Source: Paramecium pentaurelia (Eukaryota; Ciliophora; Oligohymenophorea; Peniculida; Parameciidae). From it: a stretch of 64,000 nucleotides of DNA. Positions 49,503-60,160 of this stretch are shown here, in pieces (position 1 is the stretch's first letter; every line of letters begins with the position of its first letter). The position numbers were made by a program, and so were the translations under genes. The DNA lies in the NCBI GenBank assembly GCA_905183005.1, contig CAJJDO010000053.1, positions 68,165-132,164 on the forward strand. Reading direction: 5' to 3'. The notes below the pieces were generated by a model, which worked only from the letters and a program-made list of their open reading frames with translations, was not told where the DNA came from and made no database searches.

Positions 49503-50548
49503 TCATTAAATTTTAGCTCTTTAAAATCTCATAAATCCTATTGCATCTAGATCACTCTAAATAACTCTAAACTTTTTAATCTAAATTTTCTTCTTTTTAT
49601 TGATATCATTATCCATTCTCTTCAATTATGCTATTTCTTAATCACAACATGTTATAAGAGTACTCATTGAATTATTATTACTATAATTAGTATGTATATG
49701 TTATATTTTTTCTTTGATTCTTTTTAAAATATTATTTGTATTATGTGTTTTTGGGTTACTTTTGGATTTTGATTTTTCTTATGTTAGAATACTATTATGT
49801 ATTAATTAAGATGAATTTTATAAAAGAGATAATTTACGTGAATGTACTCTTTAATCAGGTACTGATAAATCAATCAAACCCATACGATTTAATTATTTTT
49901 CAACATTTTTTTTGATTCTCTAAAGTTTATAATACTCTTATAAACCATATTCAATTTATTCTTACTCATATAACTGGCATTCTAAATTAGTTTTTTTACG
50001 TGTTCCTCTCATTGGTGATGAATCAGATGAGTGTTTAATCTTTTTTTTGTCAATTTATTTTTTGGTTTCTTACTGGGATGCAAATCTTTCCTTCATTTAC
50101 TACAGCATTGCTAAATGTGATTATTCTTAATAAAAAATAGATTTTCTTCTTTCTAATCTCTAATGATCATCTATGTTGCTTGTTTCAAATAATTCTTTCT
50201 CTTTTTATTGTAAATGATCCTACATTTGAGTTACTAATTTTTCTATGAGTTCTTTTTTAGTTAACTAATCTTTCTATGGTCTGTTTAATCAAATAAATAC
50301 TTCACTTTATTATGTAATTTTTCTGTCTCTTATAATTGCTTTTCAAAGACATTCTTTACTTTATACTCATAATTCTCCAATATACTTGGTTATATTTTAC
50401 TTTGAGATGAAACTCTTCTTTTATGAGAGACAATCTTATTAACAGAGTCATCAAAATACATACCAGGCTTTAGAATAAGGATAATAATTACTGTTACGAC
50501 CTCATATTTTAATTTAAACTTTCTCTTGTTTGAAGGAGAATTGGACAT
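49503..50548 (-). CDS. Uncharacterised charged coiled-coil protein
   Basis: Exons 50548-50492, 50467-50301 and 50280-49503 give 333 aa. The 20-nt intron 50281-50300 (GTA...CAG) is at the lower size limit for this genome. The 24-nt intron 50468-50491 is 3n long with no in-frame TGA; if retained it inserts VIIILILK into a charged context, so I treat it as an intron. Residues ~60-170 are Glu/Lys/Gln-rich helix, then a basic Ser-rich segment (KHSSDSSPMRGTRKK) and a second helix. An in-frame ATG at 50572 would add eight residues. No domain identified. Confidence 0.68.
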
Positions 50549-50689
50549 TAATATATAATTAATTGAATTCAAAGTTTAATAAGTTCACATAGCATATATA
50601 ATTAAATAAAAATACCTTAGATATCTAATACAGAAATCAGGATATTAAAATCTGTGAATTTAATTTATAATTATAAATTATTAATAAAA

Positions 50690-53600
50690 ATGGGTCTAGA
50701 GTAATCAAAATTATTCAAGCGTCAACCTTGTACATTATAGTATAAATATGATGATCATGTATATTATAAATCTTAATAAATAGGTTGTTGAATTGAAATA
50801 TGATCCAAAATAATAAATAGGATATTAAAAACCTTTACGTTTTCAAGAAATAATACAAATAAATCCAGCATTACGTGATTTAGATTAGGGTAAAAATTCT
50901 TAAATATCTTTTAGATATATTAATATAACTTCAATTTTTACATGAATAAGCACTCAAATCAATCATTTTTGATTAATTAAAGAAATGTGATGATTTAGTA
51001 TTATTGTACTAAGCTACTAAATTTATTGTTAATTGTACTTCTAATGAGTGTCTAGAACTCATTAATCATTATAACATCATTTCTAGAATAACTTAAGAAT
51101 TATAAAAGGACCTTGATAAATAAATATTAATTATCATCATAATACACAATATTGTAGGTAAACTACCTTCTATTGTTTTGGAATAAAAACATATAGAATG
51201 GTTGTTTAGACATATGAATCCTTATAATGCTTTAAATGTCTCTTTAATATTATAGATATTAGCAGATATTTGTGTTAATTAAGATAAATGCATTGAGAAT
51301 ATTATAGAAATTCTAAAAAATCTCAAAGAAGAAGCTAAATGGAGATTTGCCACAGAACCCATTTTTAAAATCATGGAAGTTTAATAAAACATCTATCTTA
51401 TAAGAGATGCTTGCACTTTTATAAATGCATTAGCAGAGACACATTCAGATGACGAAATGTGTGAATTGATTAAATAATAAATAGAACAATATGGCTTAAC
51501 AGTTATTTATGATGATGTCAAATTAAAACTGAAAAACTAAGAATTTCAAATTGATCATTGTTCCTATTAACATGCAATGCAATTTCTATATGAATAAAAA
51601 TACTTACCACATTATTCTTAAGTTGATAACTTCTATTTCAATAATCTTTATGATTTTGATCCTAAAAAACCATTAATATTCACCTATGGATATTTTGATG
51701 AGATTTTTAATACAGATCCAGATTATTTTGAACTTTAAAAAAATTAACTTTAAGTTTAATTAGATGTTTATGATTCATTAATTAAACCAAGCTTTAATCC
51801 AAACAAAACAATTCTAGAAAGATAAAATCCCTTATTTATTTCTACTATTACCAAAAAAGGCAGTGAAGAAGGTTTAGTTGGTGCCTTAAAAGGACTATGG
51901 TAGAGTAGAGGATCTGAAACAACAAATTAATAAATAATATTAAATGCCATCAAAAAAGCAAATTCATTAATTGAAATCTAGGAGTTATTAATTAAATTAA
52001 ATGATGAATCTTCTGGTGTAACTATTCTTTCTAGATTAATTGATCTTTTAACAAAAAAGTTCGATCAAATTATGGCAGATCAAAAGAAAAGAGATTAGAT
52101 GAGAAAAGAAAGAGAAGAAGGATATAAATAATAAATTGTAATCTCTATTTATATAATAGACTTATCTTTAATTGGAAATCAAACAAAGAATTACTTAAGA
52201 TAATTAAAAGGATTTTAAAAATCTTAATGAAAAACTTAACCTACTAATTGAAGAAAACAAAAGATTACAAGATCAAAGTTAGCAATACTCTTAACTCAAA
52301 AATAAATTCTAAGATATGAGCAGTTAATTACTAGAAGCCTAAAAAGTTATGGCAAAAGCATAATAAGTTTCAGAATTAGAAGCTAAATTAGAAGAGTATG
52401 CTAGTGAAATAAACCGATTAAAAACAACTCACACCTAACCCTAATTATGTAAAATCTAAGCACCCGAAGGAGGTTCAGAACCTCCTCCAAACCCTTCAGA
52501 AAATATCACGTCAATTTAAACAGTTTCTTAAAAGGCTGCTCCACCACCTCCACCCCCACCTCCTCCACCACCTCCTCCCTCTGTTTAATCTACTAACAAT
52601 TCTGCACTTCCACCACCACCACCACCACCTCCTCCTGGAGGAAAGACTGGAGCACCACCTCCTCCACCACCACCACCTCCTCCAGGAGGGAAGAATGGAG
52701 CACCACCTCCTCCACCTCCACCACCACCTCCTGGAGGTAAAGCTGGTGGTCCTCCTCCTCCACCACCTCCACCAGGTGGAAAGGCTCCTCCATTACCAAA
52801 TGCTAAACCTGCTGTACCAACAAAACCTAAATGTTAACCATCAGTTCCACTTAAAGGTTTAAGTTGGAATATTTTAAAACCAGATTAGATTGGAAATTCT
52901 GTATTTTAAGGGATGAACGAAAATGAAATAAAATTTGATATTAAATCTTTAGAGGAGAAATTTGCTTCAAAACCAGCTAAATAAATCTAATAAAGTATTG
53001 GGGTAAGTGATAAAAAGAAGGAAGTATAGAAAATCAGTTTGTTGAGTGGAGAAAGAACAAAAAACATAGAGCTTATTTTGGGTAAATTAAGAATGAGTAA
53101 TGAAAAAATAAAGAATGCTTTGCTTGAATGTGATAAATCAATTTTAACTCTAAATGTGATAGAATCTTTATTAAATGTGGTTCCAACAGATTAAGAAAGA
53201 TCATTGTATGCAAATCCAGAAGAATTAGACAAAGAGACTTTATAAATAGCAGATCTATTTTATTTAGAATTATGTTAAGTACCAGCTTAAGGAGATAGAA
53301 TGTAAGCTATAAAGGCTGAGTTTGTAGGAATGGATATGTGTAATGAATGTAGAGGAAAATTAAAACAATTAAAGAAAGGATTTGAATTTTAAAAAAATGA
53401 TGAGGCATTTAAATTATTAATAAAATGTACATTAGCAATAGGTAATTATGTAAATGGTGATTCTGCAAGAGGAGGAGCTTTTGGATTTAAAATAGATGCT
53501 ATATCAAAAGCAGCAGATATAAAGAGTGCAGATGGAAAAGAGACATTATTAATGAGTATTGTATAAGAATGTGAATAAATTTATGAAAAACAAGGAAAGG

Positions 53601-54185
53601 GATAATTTTTTTCAAATGATCGTATGGATCTTCTAGATTTTATGTGTAGATTACCAGTTTCATAGATGATAATTGATATAAATGAAATAAAGAAATTGTA
53701 AAAGTTAGTTCAGAATGCAATAAAAAGTTAATCTAAACTACCTAATGATAGAGTTAATAGATTTGAAGAATTTTCATAATAACTTTTATTAGAAATAACA
53801 GATTTATCTTAACTACTATCAACATGTGAATAGTTATATTCTGATTTATGTATATTTTATTGTGAGAATCCAAAAACTTTACAAAGTGATGTATTTTTCT
53901 AATCTATTCAATCAGTTTGGAATAATTGTATAAAAGTATTTATATATTAATATATTTTAGTCAAAACAATAAATTGAAAAGATTTAATAAATGAAAATCA
54001 AAGAAGAATAACGAAATAAATTAGATTAATAAAAGAAATAATAATAACCAATTACAAATTAAGGTAATATGCATGAATCATTACCAAGAAGAGTTGGAGC
54101 CTTATAATAACTATAATAATCTTTACCAAGTGATGCAGTTAATTAATTAAGATTAATGAAACAAAATAAGAATGAAAATAACTGA
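50690..54185 (+). CDS. Formin (FH3-FH1-FH2 actin nucleator)
   Basis: Five exons (introns 50759-50783, 50890-50914, 52138-52159, 53936-53960; 25, 25, 22, 25 nt) give 1,132 aa. Residues ~1-480 form the helical GBD/FH3 regulatory region, followed by a coiled coil. FH1 (about residues 590-685) has four polyproline blocks separated by GGK linkers. FH2 (about 700-1090) has the family hallmarks: LSWNILKP at the lasso, LLSGERTKNIELILGKLRMS, and the conserved GNYVNGDSARGGAFGFKI motif. A basic tail follows, containing SLPRRVGALQQ. Formins nucleate and processively elongate actin filaments, with profilin-actin bound to FH1. An autoinhibitory DAD is not obvious. Confidence 0.95.
52537..52800 (+). repeat. 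GC-rich polyproline-coding repeats of formin FH1
   Basis: Tandem units made of CCA/CCT/CCC proline codons ending in GGAGG(A/T/G)AA(A/G) linkers (Pro-Pro-Gly-Gly-Lys). At least four units are visible. Base composition is far more GC-rich than anything else in the window, simply because proline codons dominate. Such repeats expand and contract easily. Confidence 0.85.
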
Positions 54186-54210
54186 TTTTTGGGCATTTAT
54201 GTATTGATAA

Positions 54211-55320
54211 TCATAATAAATCCTCAAATGTTGGTTCAAATTCATCTTAAAATGCTCTATTCATCAACATTTGGATACTCTACTCTTTAGAATATTTTCT
54301 TTTAATAAAGTCATGCAAAATGAGTGTCATAGGCATTTCAATATTATTTTCTTGAGCCTGCTTATAAACTAATTCTAAAGTAGGCCATCCTTCCACAACT
54401 CCTTTTGATTCTTTTAAGATATCTTCCACTTTTTCTCCTTTTCCTACTTTAATTCCAAAAGCTCTATTTCTACTTAATGATCCAAAACCTACAATATTAT
54501 AATGTTTATAACTTGTTAACATAAGGTCACCAAATCCAGCAAGACCATAGAAGGTATGTTTTGAGGCTCCATAAATTCTAGCAAATCTCTACATTTCTCC
54601 AACACTTCTGGTGACATAGGCTGTTTAAGTATTGATTCCAAAACCAGCACCATCTAATACGCCTGTGCCAATTGCCACCAAATTTTTCAATGCTCCAGCT
54701 AATTCAACACCCACCACATCACTTTAAGTGAAAATTCTTAAGAAATTTCCTGATAATCCTAATTATACTAATTTAGAGGTTTTAGTATCCTGACTAGCTA
54801 CAACAACACATGATGGATCTAAGTTATGAGTAAAAGGATTTACTATTTTACATAAGTTCTGCAGCAAAAGAGGGACCACTAAGACAGGCGTATCTCAATT
54901 TTCCATCAAATTCTTCATTCAACATTTATGAGATCAATTTTCCAGATTTCAAGATTATGCCTTTAGAACAGGAAACGAAAGGAACCTTGGTATCAATGTA
55001 CTGTTTGTTGGCCAAAACAAATTGGTGGATCTCTTGGGTTGGAATGCAACTAAGCACATAATTGGCCTCTTGAGTAGTAGTTGGAGAGACATACGGTGGA
55101 GGGCTTGTTAAAGATCAGTAGTGGCAGTGATATCAGGATGCAATGCGAAGTTACTAAGAAACTTTGGATTCTTGTGTTCTCGATTGATGGACTCTACAAT
55201 GGTTTGGTTTCTAGCATAGATTTGAACTCTTCCTATGTAAGGATTATTGATGGCACAATGAGCCATAGCAGTTCCAAAAGCACCGGATCCGAGAACACAG
55301 ACTTTATACTTATTTGCCAT
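54211..55320 (-). CDS. Glycerol-3-phosphate dehydrogenase [NAD(P)+]
   Basis: Four exons (introns 55069-55094, 54819-54843, 54489-54512; 26, 25, 24 nt) give 344 aa, a typical GPD length. The N-terminal Rossmann motif is VCVLGSGAFGTAMA. Family signatures follow: FVSCSKGI, LSGPSFAAEL, VGVELAGALKNLVAIGTGVLDG with the catalytic Lys, and GLAGFGDLMLT...SLSRNRAFG. It reduces dihydroxyacetone phosphate to sn-glycerol-3-phosphate for glycerolipid synthesis and redox balance. AGFGDLMLT with SxNR and G..K is closest to the bacterial GpsA-type branch. The 24-nt intron is 3n and free of TGA; splicing it restores LTSFGSLSRNRAFG. No targeting peptide is evident. It converges with the formin, 25 bp between stops. 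Confidence 0.95.
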
Positions 55321-55382
55321 ATTATAAATATATATATAAGTTAAGATTAAATAAAATAAAGGAATTAAAATATAATTAATTT

Positions 55383-58300
55383 ATGTTATACAAATTTAAG
55401 GAATATTTTGTGATTTATTAAGAACATTTGAAGAACAAAGATTAGTGGAGATTGTTAATGGTGCTGATATCTGTCTATTAAATATGTGATGTTATTATAG
55501 TGACAGGAGATGCTGTAACTTTAGATATTGAAGGAGACAAATACATTTTGATATATAGAATATTGGTAATATTAATTACCATTTTAGACCCAAATATTTT
55601 TGATTGCATTCTTTGAAGTGTCACTAATAAAAATGATAAAGATAAAAAATGGATTTATAAATCTCATGACCTTATTAAAATTTATATGTGTAGTTATATG
55701 TTGGGAAGAGCTAGATTATTATACAACATAATAATTATTTTAAAGAATACTGGATAAGTTCCTAATTCTATTGGGATTTGTATTTGCAATAGAATCATAA
55801 GTATGTTAGACATTAGCAATTGTCTTTAATTTGATTTATACATTGTTAAGGAACTTTGAATTCGATTCTAAAATGAATATCATAATGGGTACAAAGTTAA
55901 TTGTTATTCATGTCATTTTATAATTCTTAATGTTCATAATCAACAAAAAGAATATTAGGAATAATTTAAATTCCTAATTGGTGACTATGGGTTTAAATAA
56001 TAAAATTAGTTACACATAATTAAATTCTTAGAGATTATCAAATCCAAATAGAACTCTTCATCAATTATATATAGATATACCTGAAAATAGGAATATATCT
56101 TAAATACCACATGAATAAAAATAAGAAGATCAATAAACAGAATCAGTTTAATAAGATTAAATAAATGAAGCCATACTTTCCACATCTGAATTTGGAATCT
56201 ATCTGATTGATAGTCTTACTAAAAGTGTTTAAGTTATAAATCCATAGTTGTCCAATATTATTATGAAAGAAGATCAATTGAATACTTAATTTCTAGAGAC
56301 TGAATTATATGATTTTGGATTACTACTTGAAGAATCATGTTTATTATTGCCAAAATTTCATAGAAGTCAAGACATAGCATAGTTCCTTAAATTCACTGAA
56401 ACTTTAGAGTATTGTATAAGTTTATTATTGTTGAGTTCCATCTACTTTGGAGAATACTTATGAAAACGACCCTTGTCAAATCAAGAGATTACAATTATTA
56501 ACTAAAAAAATATCTTTTAAAGCATTCTTCGATAATTTAATTGCTTTCATTCACCTAAAATACACAAATAACCATTTACTTATTGACTTTTCTCTTAAAA
56601 TATATATTAAATTCGATACTTGTTATATACAAGTTGTTTTATCACCATTAATCTATAAACTTAAACCTTAAATTGTGATTTTTGTATCTGATATCACTGA
56701 AGATCCTTACATAACATAATTATTGAATACTACAAAAAATAATGATTTTTTGATTAGTGATATATCCTAAAAGATTAAGCAACCTCTTAATTGTACTATA
56801 TCAATGTTAGAAATTATTATGGTATATCTATTATTAATTATTATATAAGAATACAACTCCATAAGAAATAAAAGAAAAATATATAAGTCCAGCACTTGCT
56901 GGTTGTAAATTATTAATTAATACTGCTAATGATATTCTTGATTATGCTTAATTATAAAAGAAGGATAAATTAGACTTAATTTAGATGGATGTTCAAATAT
57001 AAGAGTTTTTGACTGATATTATAAATGTAGTAAAATCTTAAGCTATTTTCAGAGGATTAAAAATATCTGTAAATATAAAATAGAATGTTCCATAATTTAT
57101 TAGAACTGATCCAAATAGATTAAGATAAATCTTACTTAATTTATTAGTTACTTCTATTTAAGCAACTGTTAGAGGATCTATAATATTTTGTGTTTCTAAA
57201 AGTTAAATTCTTAATGAACATATTGATTTTATTGTAAAAGTGAAAGCTAATGAAACTAATTTTTCAATTCTTAAAATAATAGAAAGAACTGTTAGATTCT
57301 TTAAATCATAAACATTGAAATCTAAAATATTAGATCTTGGAAATCTTAGACAATATTCATAATCAATTTTGATTTCATTTTATTTAACAAAATGTCTATC
57401 CCAAATTCCATTCGAATATAATTATGAACGTGTTGGTAATAAAGAAGAATTTAGTTTTGTCATTAAAATTAAAAATTTATATCCATAATTTAATTAAAAT
57501 TTGAATTAAAAAAGATTATCAGAATTTACAAATTAGTAAAGTTTTTATTAATAGTATTAAAATAAAGAAGGTTTAAAGAGATATTAATCTTAAATGTCAA
57601 GTTTATAACCAGAGAATTCAAATATTAAATTAGAATTAAAAGAAGCTAGATAAAAATTGAATATAAATATTATCTAAACTTAAGGTTAAGAATCAAAAGA
57701 AAAATAAAAAGAAATTTAGGAATAATTAAATGAATCAGATGAAAGTCTCTCTGAATAATAAGATGATGAAGTATCTATGGAATCAAAAAATGGTATTTCT
57801 AATAGAGTAGAACAAATGCTTAAAATATAACCATATTTCTTTGATTATGTGAATGAAACATAATAGAAAAATGAAGGAATTAGTTCTCAACCATCCCAAC
57901 AACTTACATTTGGTGGACTAGGATAAGGGAGATCATCCATATATTCTTCTTTATGTTTTACCAGTGGAACTATGTAACCAAATGATTTATTAGATTGTTT
58001 TGAGAAGATGGAAAAAATAAAATAATAAAAAAATAAATCTAATTGTAGAGTATAGTTATTTTAATAGTTAGTGTACTAAGATATTGATATGTGAGAGTAT
58101 CGATCTTGATCTTTATGCTTTATCGCATTAATTAACGAATATAGGAATTACATATGAATATGTAACATAGAAATCTCAAATAGTGAGCACTCTTGTTAAA
58201 TTATTAAATAGTGATTTGTAATAATAGTAAAATAGTAATTAATAAAAGTAGAATATTGATAATCATTAATTAAAGGTCAATAATGATAATTAATAGCTGA

Positions 58301-58572
58301 AGAACAATGAAAATTAACCTTGTTGTAAAGGATTATAATTATTATTCATTGGAATTGAATAATTTGAAGAAGAACTATTTGCTTTGTTTAATTAAATAAA
58401 AGATATTTATGCAGAATTTAAAGTTGAACCCAGAATCATAGGATTAATTGGTTGTATGGATGAAGAAAATAGAGCCTAAACAAGAAAACTTCCCTTTCAT
58501 GATTATTTATCCAAACCTATAATGATTGATGCCCTACTATTTATTTTAGCAAAATGGATTAAAATGAATTGA
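55383..58572 (+). CDS. Membrane hybrid histidine-kinase-like protein lacking both phosphoacceptors
   Basis: Five exons (introns 55566-55587, 56414-56435, 56822-56849, 58050-58071; 22, 22, 28, 22 nt) give 1,031 aa. The N-terminal ~180 residues contain about six hydrophobic helices (for example FLILLGFVFAIES, LAIVFNLIYTLL, LIVIHVILQFLMFII). A ~250-residue linker leads to a dimerisation helix whose H-box reads SDISQKIKQPLN: Q448 (codon TAA) occupies the phosphorylated His position. The HATPase region keeps TDPNRLRQILLNLL, but the following Asn and Gly boxes are eroded. After a low-complexity stretch, a receiver-like domain starts CTKILICESIDLDLYAL. The usual Asp strand reads LLFIGIEQF without Asp, while the switch Lys (YLSKPIMIDALL) remains. 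It looks like a pseudokinase sensor of hybrid HK ancestry. Confidence 0.8.
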
Positions 58573-58772
58573 TAATATAATTAAATTATGTTTAATAAAT
58601 GGTTTAAATTCTACTAATTAACTTAATAAAATTGATAATTTTGAAGTAATCAATAGAATATATTACTAGTATACTTGGTAATGAATATTTTAAAATAAAA
58701 TATATATATTTATGAGTTTTAATAATAATTACACTATGGAACAATTTATATATCAATTATTTTTGAGATGAT

Positions 58773-59584
58773 TCAAAATATATTACATTCCTTTTTCTAT
58801 TCTTATTTTTTCTTACTACTAGGTTATTACATTATTTAACTTTATTTAATGGCTTATTAATTCATTAATTCAGGTAAATTGCTTCCTCTAAAGATTTATT
58901 CATAATTTGAAAAGTCTAATTAAGTAATTGCTGATTTTTATTCAGCTTCTAGTATAGGTAAATTAGCCAAGAATTCATCAATTTATCTTTAAATGTCTTC
59001 TAATTCATCTTTAGATTTCTATGCTTTATTTAATGTCTCCTGTAATTTCACTTATTTAATATCTACATTTTAAGCTTTTTCCATATTTGATTATTTAAGT
59101 TCTATTTTCTCTATTTCTATTTCTTGTTATTGTGATAATAATATATTTTTTTGATATGTGGCTTCAATGATATCCTCATCTAATTTTTGAATCTTTTGTT
59201 CAGAAGTTACTGAATCTGGGTTATTCTAAAGTACATTCTTAAATGAATATAATTATTATCTTTTATTAGCTAATTCTACATTTGCTTATTCCAAAGAATT
59301 TGTTAATTCTTCTTTTTACTTTTTTACACTTAATATTAGAATACGTTCAAGGAATATACGTTCACAATATTCACAAACTGGATGAAAAGCATCATCTTTT
59401 GATTTTCTTCTCTTCACTATACAATTAGAGCAAGTGGATTTTCCACAAAAATCACTAATCTTATAATTTAATCATACCAATGATTTGGACGTTCAAGTTC
59501 ATCTTCACATACATTACAAACTAATTTATTCTCAAATTCAGTTGCTATTCTAGGTTCAGGATTAACTATCTATTCACTAAGCAT
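58773..59584 (-). CDS. Small FYVE-like zinc-finger protein with coiled coil
   Basis: Two exons around a 23-nt GTA...TAG intron (59455-59477) give 262 aa. Residues ~24-75 hold paired Cys motifs, CNVC...NHWCDFCGKSTCSNC...HPVCEYC, with an RRK stretch in the middle. This spacing resembles a FYVE/FYVE-related finger, though the WxxD signature is not exact; a B-box or RING variant is less likely. The rest is a Glu/Gln/Lys coiled coil ending KKECNIF. FYVE fingers bind PI3P on endosomes in known proteins; lipid binding here is inferred. Its start codon is 28 bp from that of the opposite-strand gene at 59613. Confidence 0.65.
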
Positions 59585-59612
59585 ATTATATTTATAAATT
59601 CCTAATAATTAA

Positions 59613-60137
59613 ATGATCAATTCAACCTTATTCAGCAAACCTAAATAGAGACAGATCTATTTAATTTATGCATCTCGCAATTATACATAACCAAAACCAA
59701 CTCCACGAACTCATCTTAAATTACCTAATTGTTCTCCTTAGTCTAGAATTAATGATAACAAATTAAAAAAAAAAAATAGCATTTTTACACCCAGAATACA
59801 AAGATCATAATAATAGAGTCCTGTTATTAGATAATAAATTAGAATTAGAGATTCAAGTGAAAGCATTATGAAAGAGTTAGAATTATCAGGGAACGAAGAT
59901 TTGAAGGAAATAAACAAGAGTTTACTTTTGACTTCCTAAGAGATTAATAAGAAAATGCAATTTAGTATAGAATCATATTTAAACAATACATTAAAATAAA
60001 AGAAAATCAATCATAACCTTAATAATATGATTGACTTTGATTTGACATAAGATAATAATTCTTTTCATTCATTTGAATTCTCGAGAAGTCGTAGAGATAC
60101 TCCTCTTTAACCAATCAAAGTTTATCATAAAAAGTGA
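59613..60137 (+). CDS. Uncharacterised small basic Ser/Gln-rich protein
   Basis: An intronless frame of 174 aa, ATG 59613 to TGA 60135. The first half is basic and Pro/Thr/Ser-rich (RNYTQPKPTPRTHLK, IFTPRIQRS), the second half helical and polar (MKELELSGNEDLKEINKS). It ends with a short basic Ser/Arg patch (SRSRRDTPLQPIKVYHKK). No domain recognised. It shares a 28-bp divergent promoter gap with the FYVE-like gene and stops 23 bp before the end of the next minus-strand gene. Confidence 0.6.
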
Positions 60138-60160
60138 ATATTTTTTATTTAATATATTAC

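Noticed and set aside
52593..52799. Minus-strand open frame rich in Val and Glu opposite the formin FH1
   Set aside because: It is the antisense shadow of the polyproline-coding repeats; the plus strand carries an unmistakable formin.
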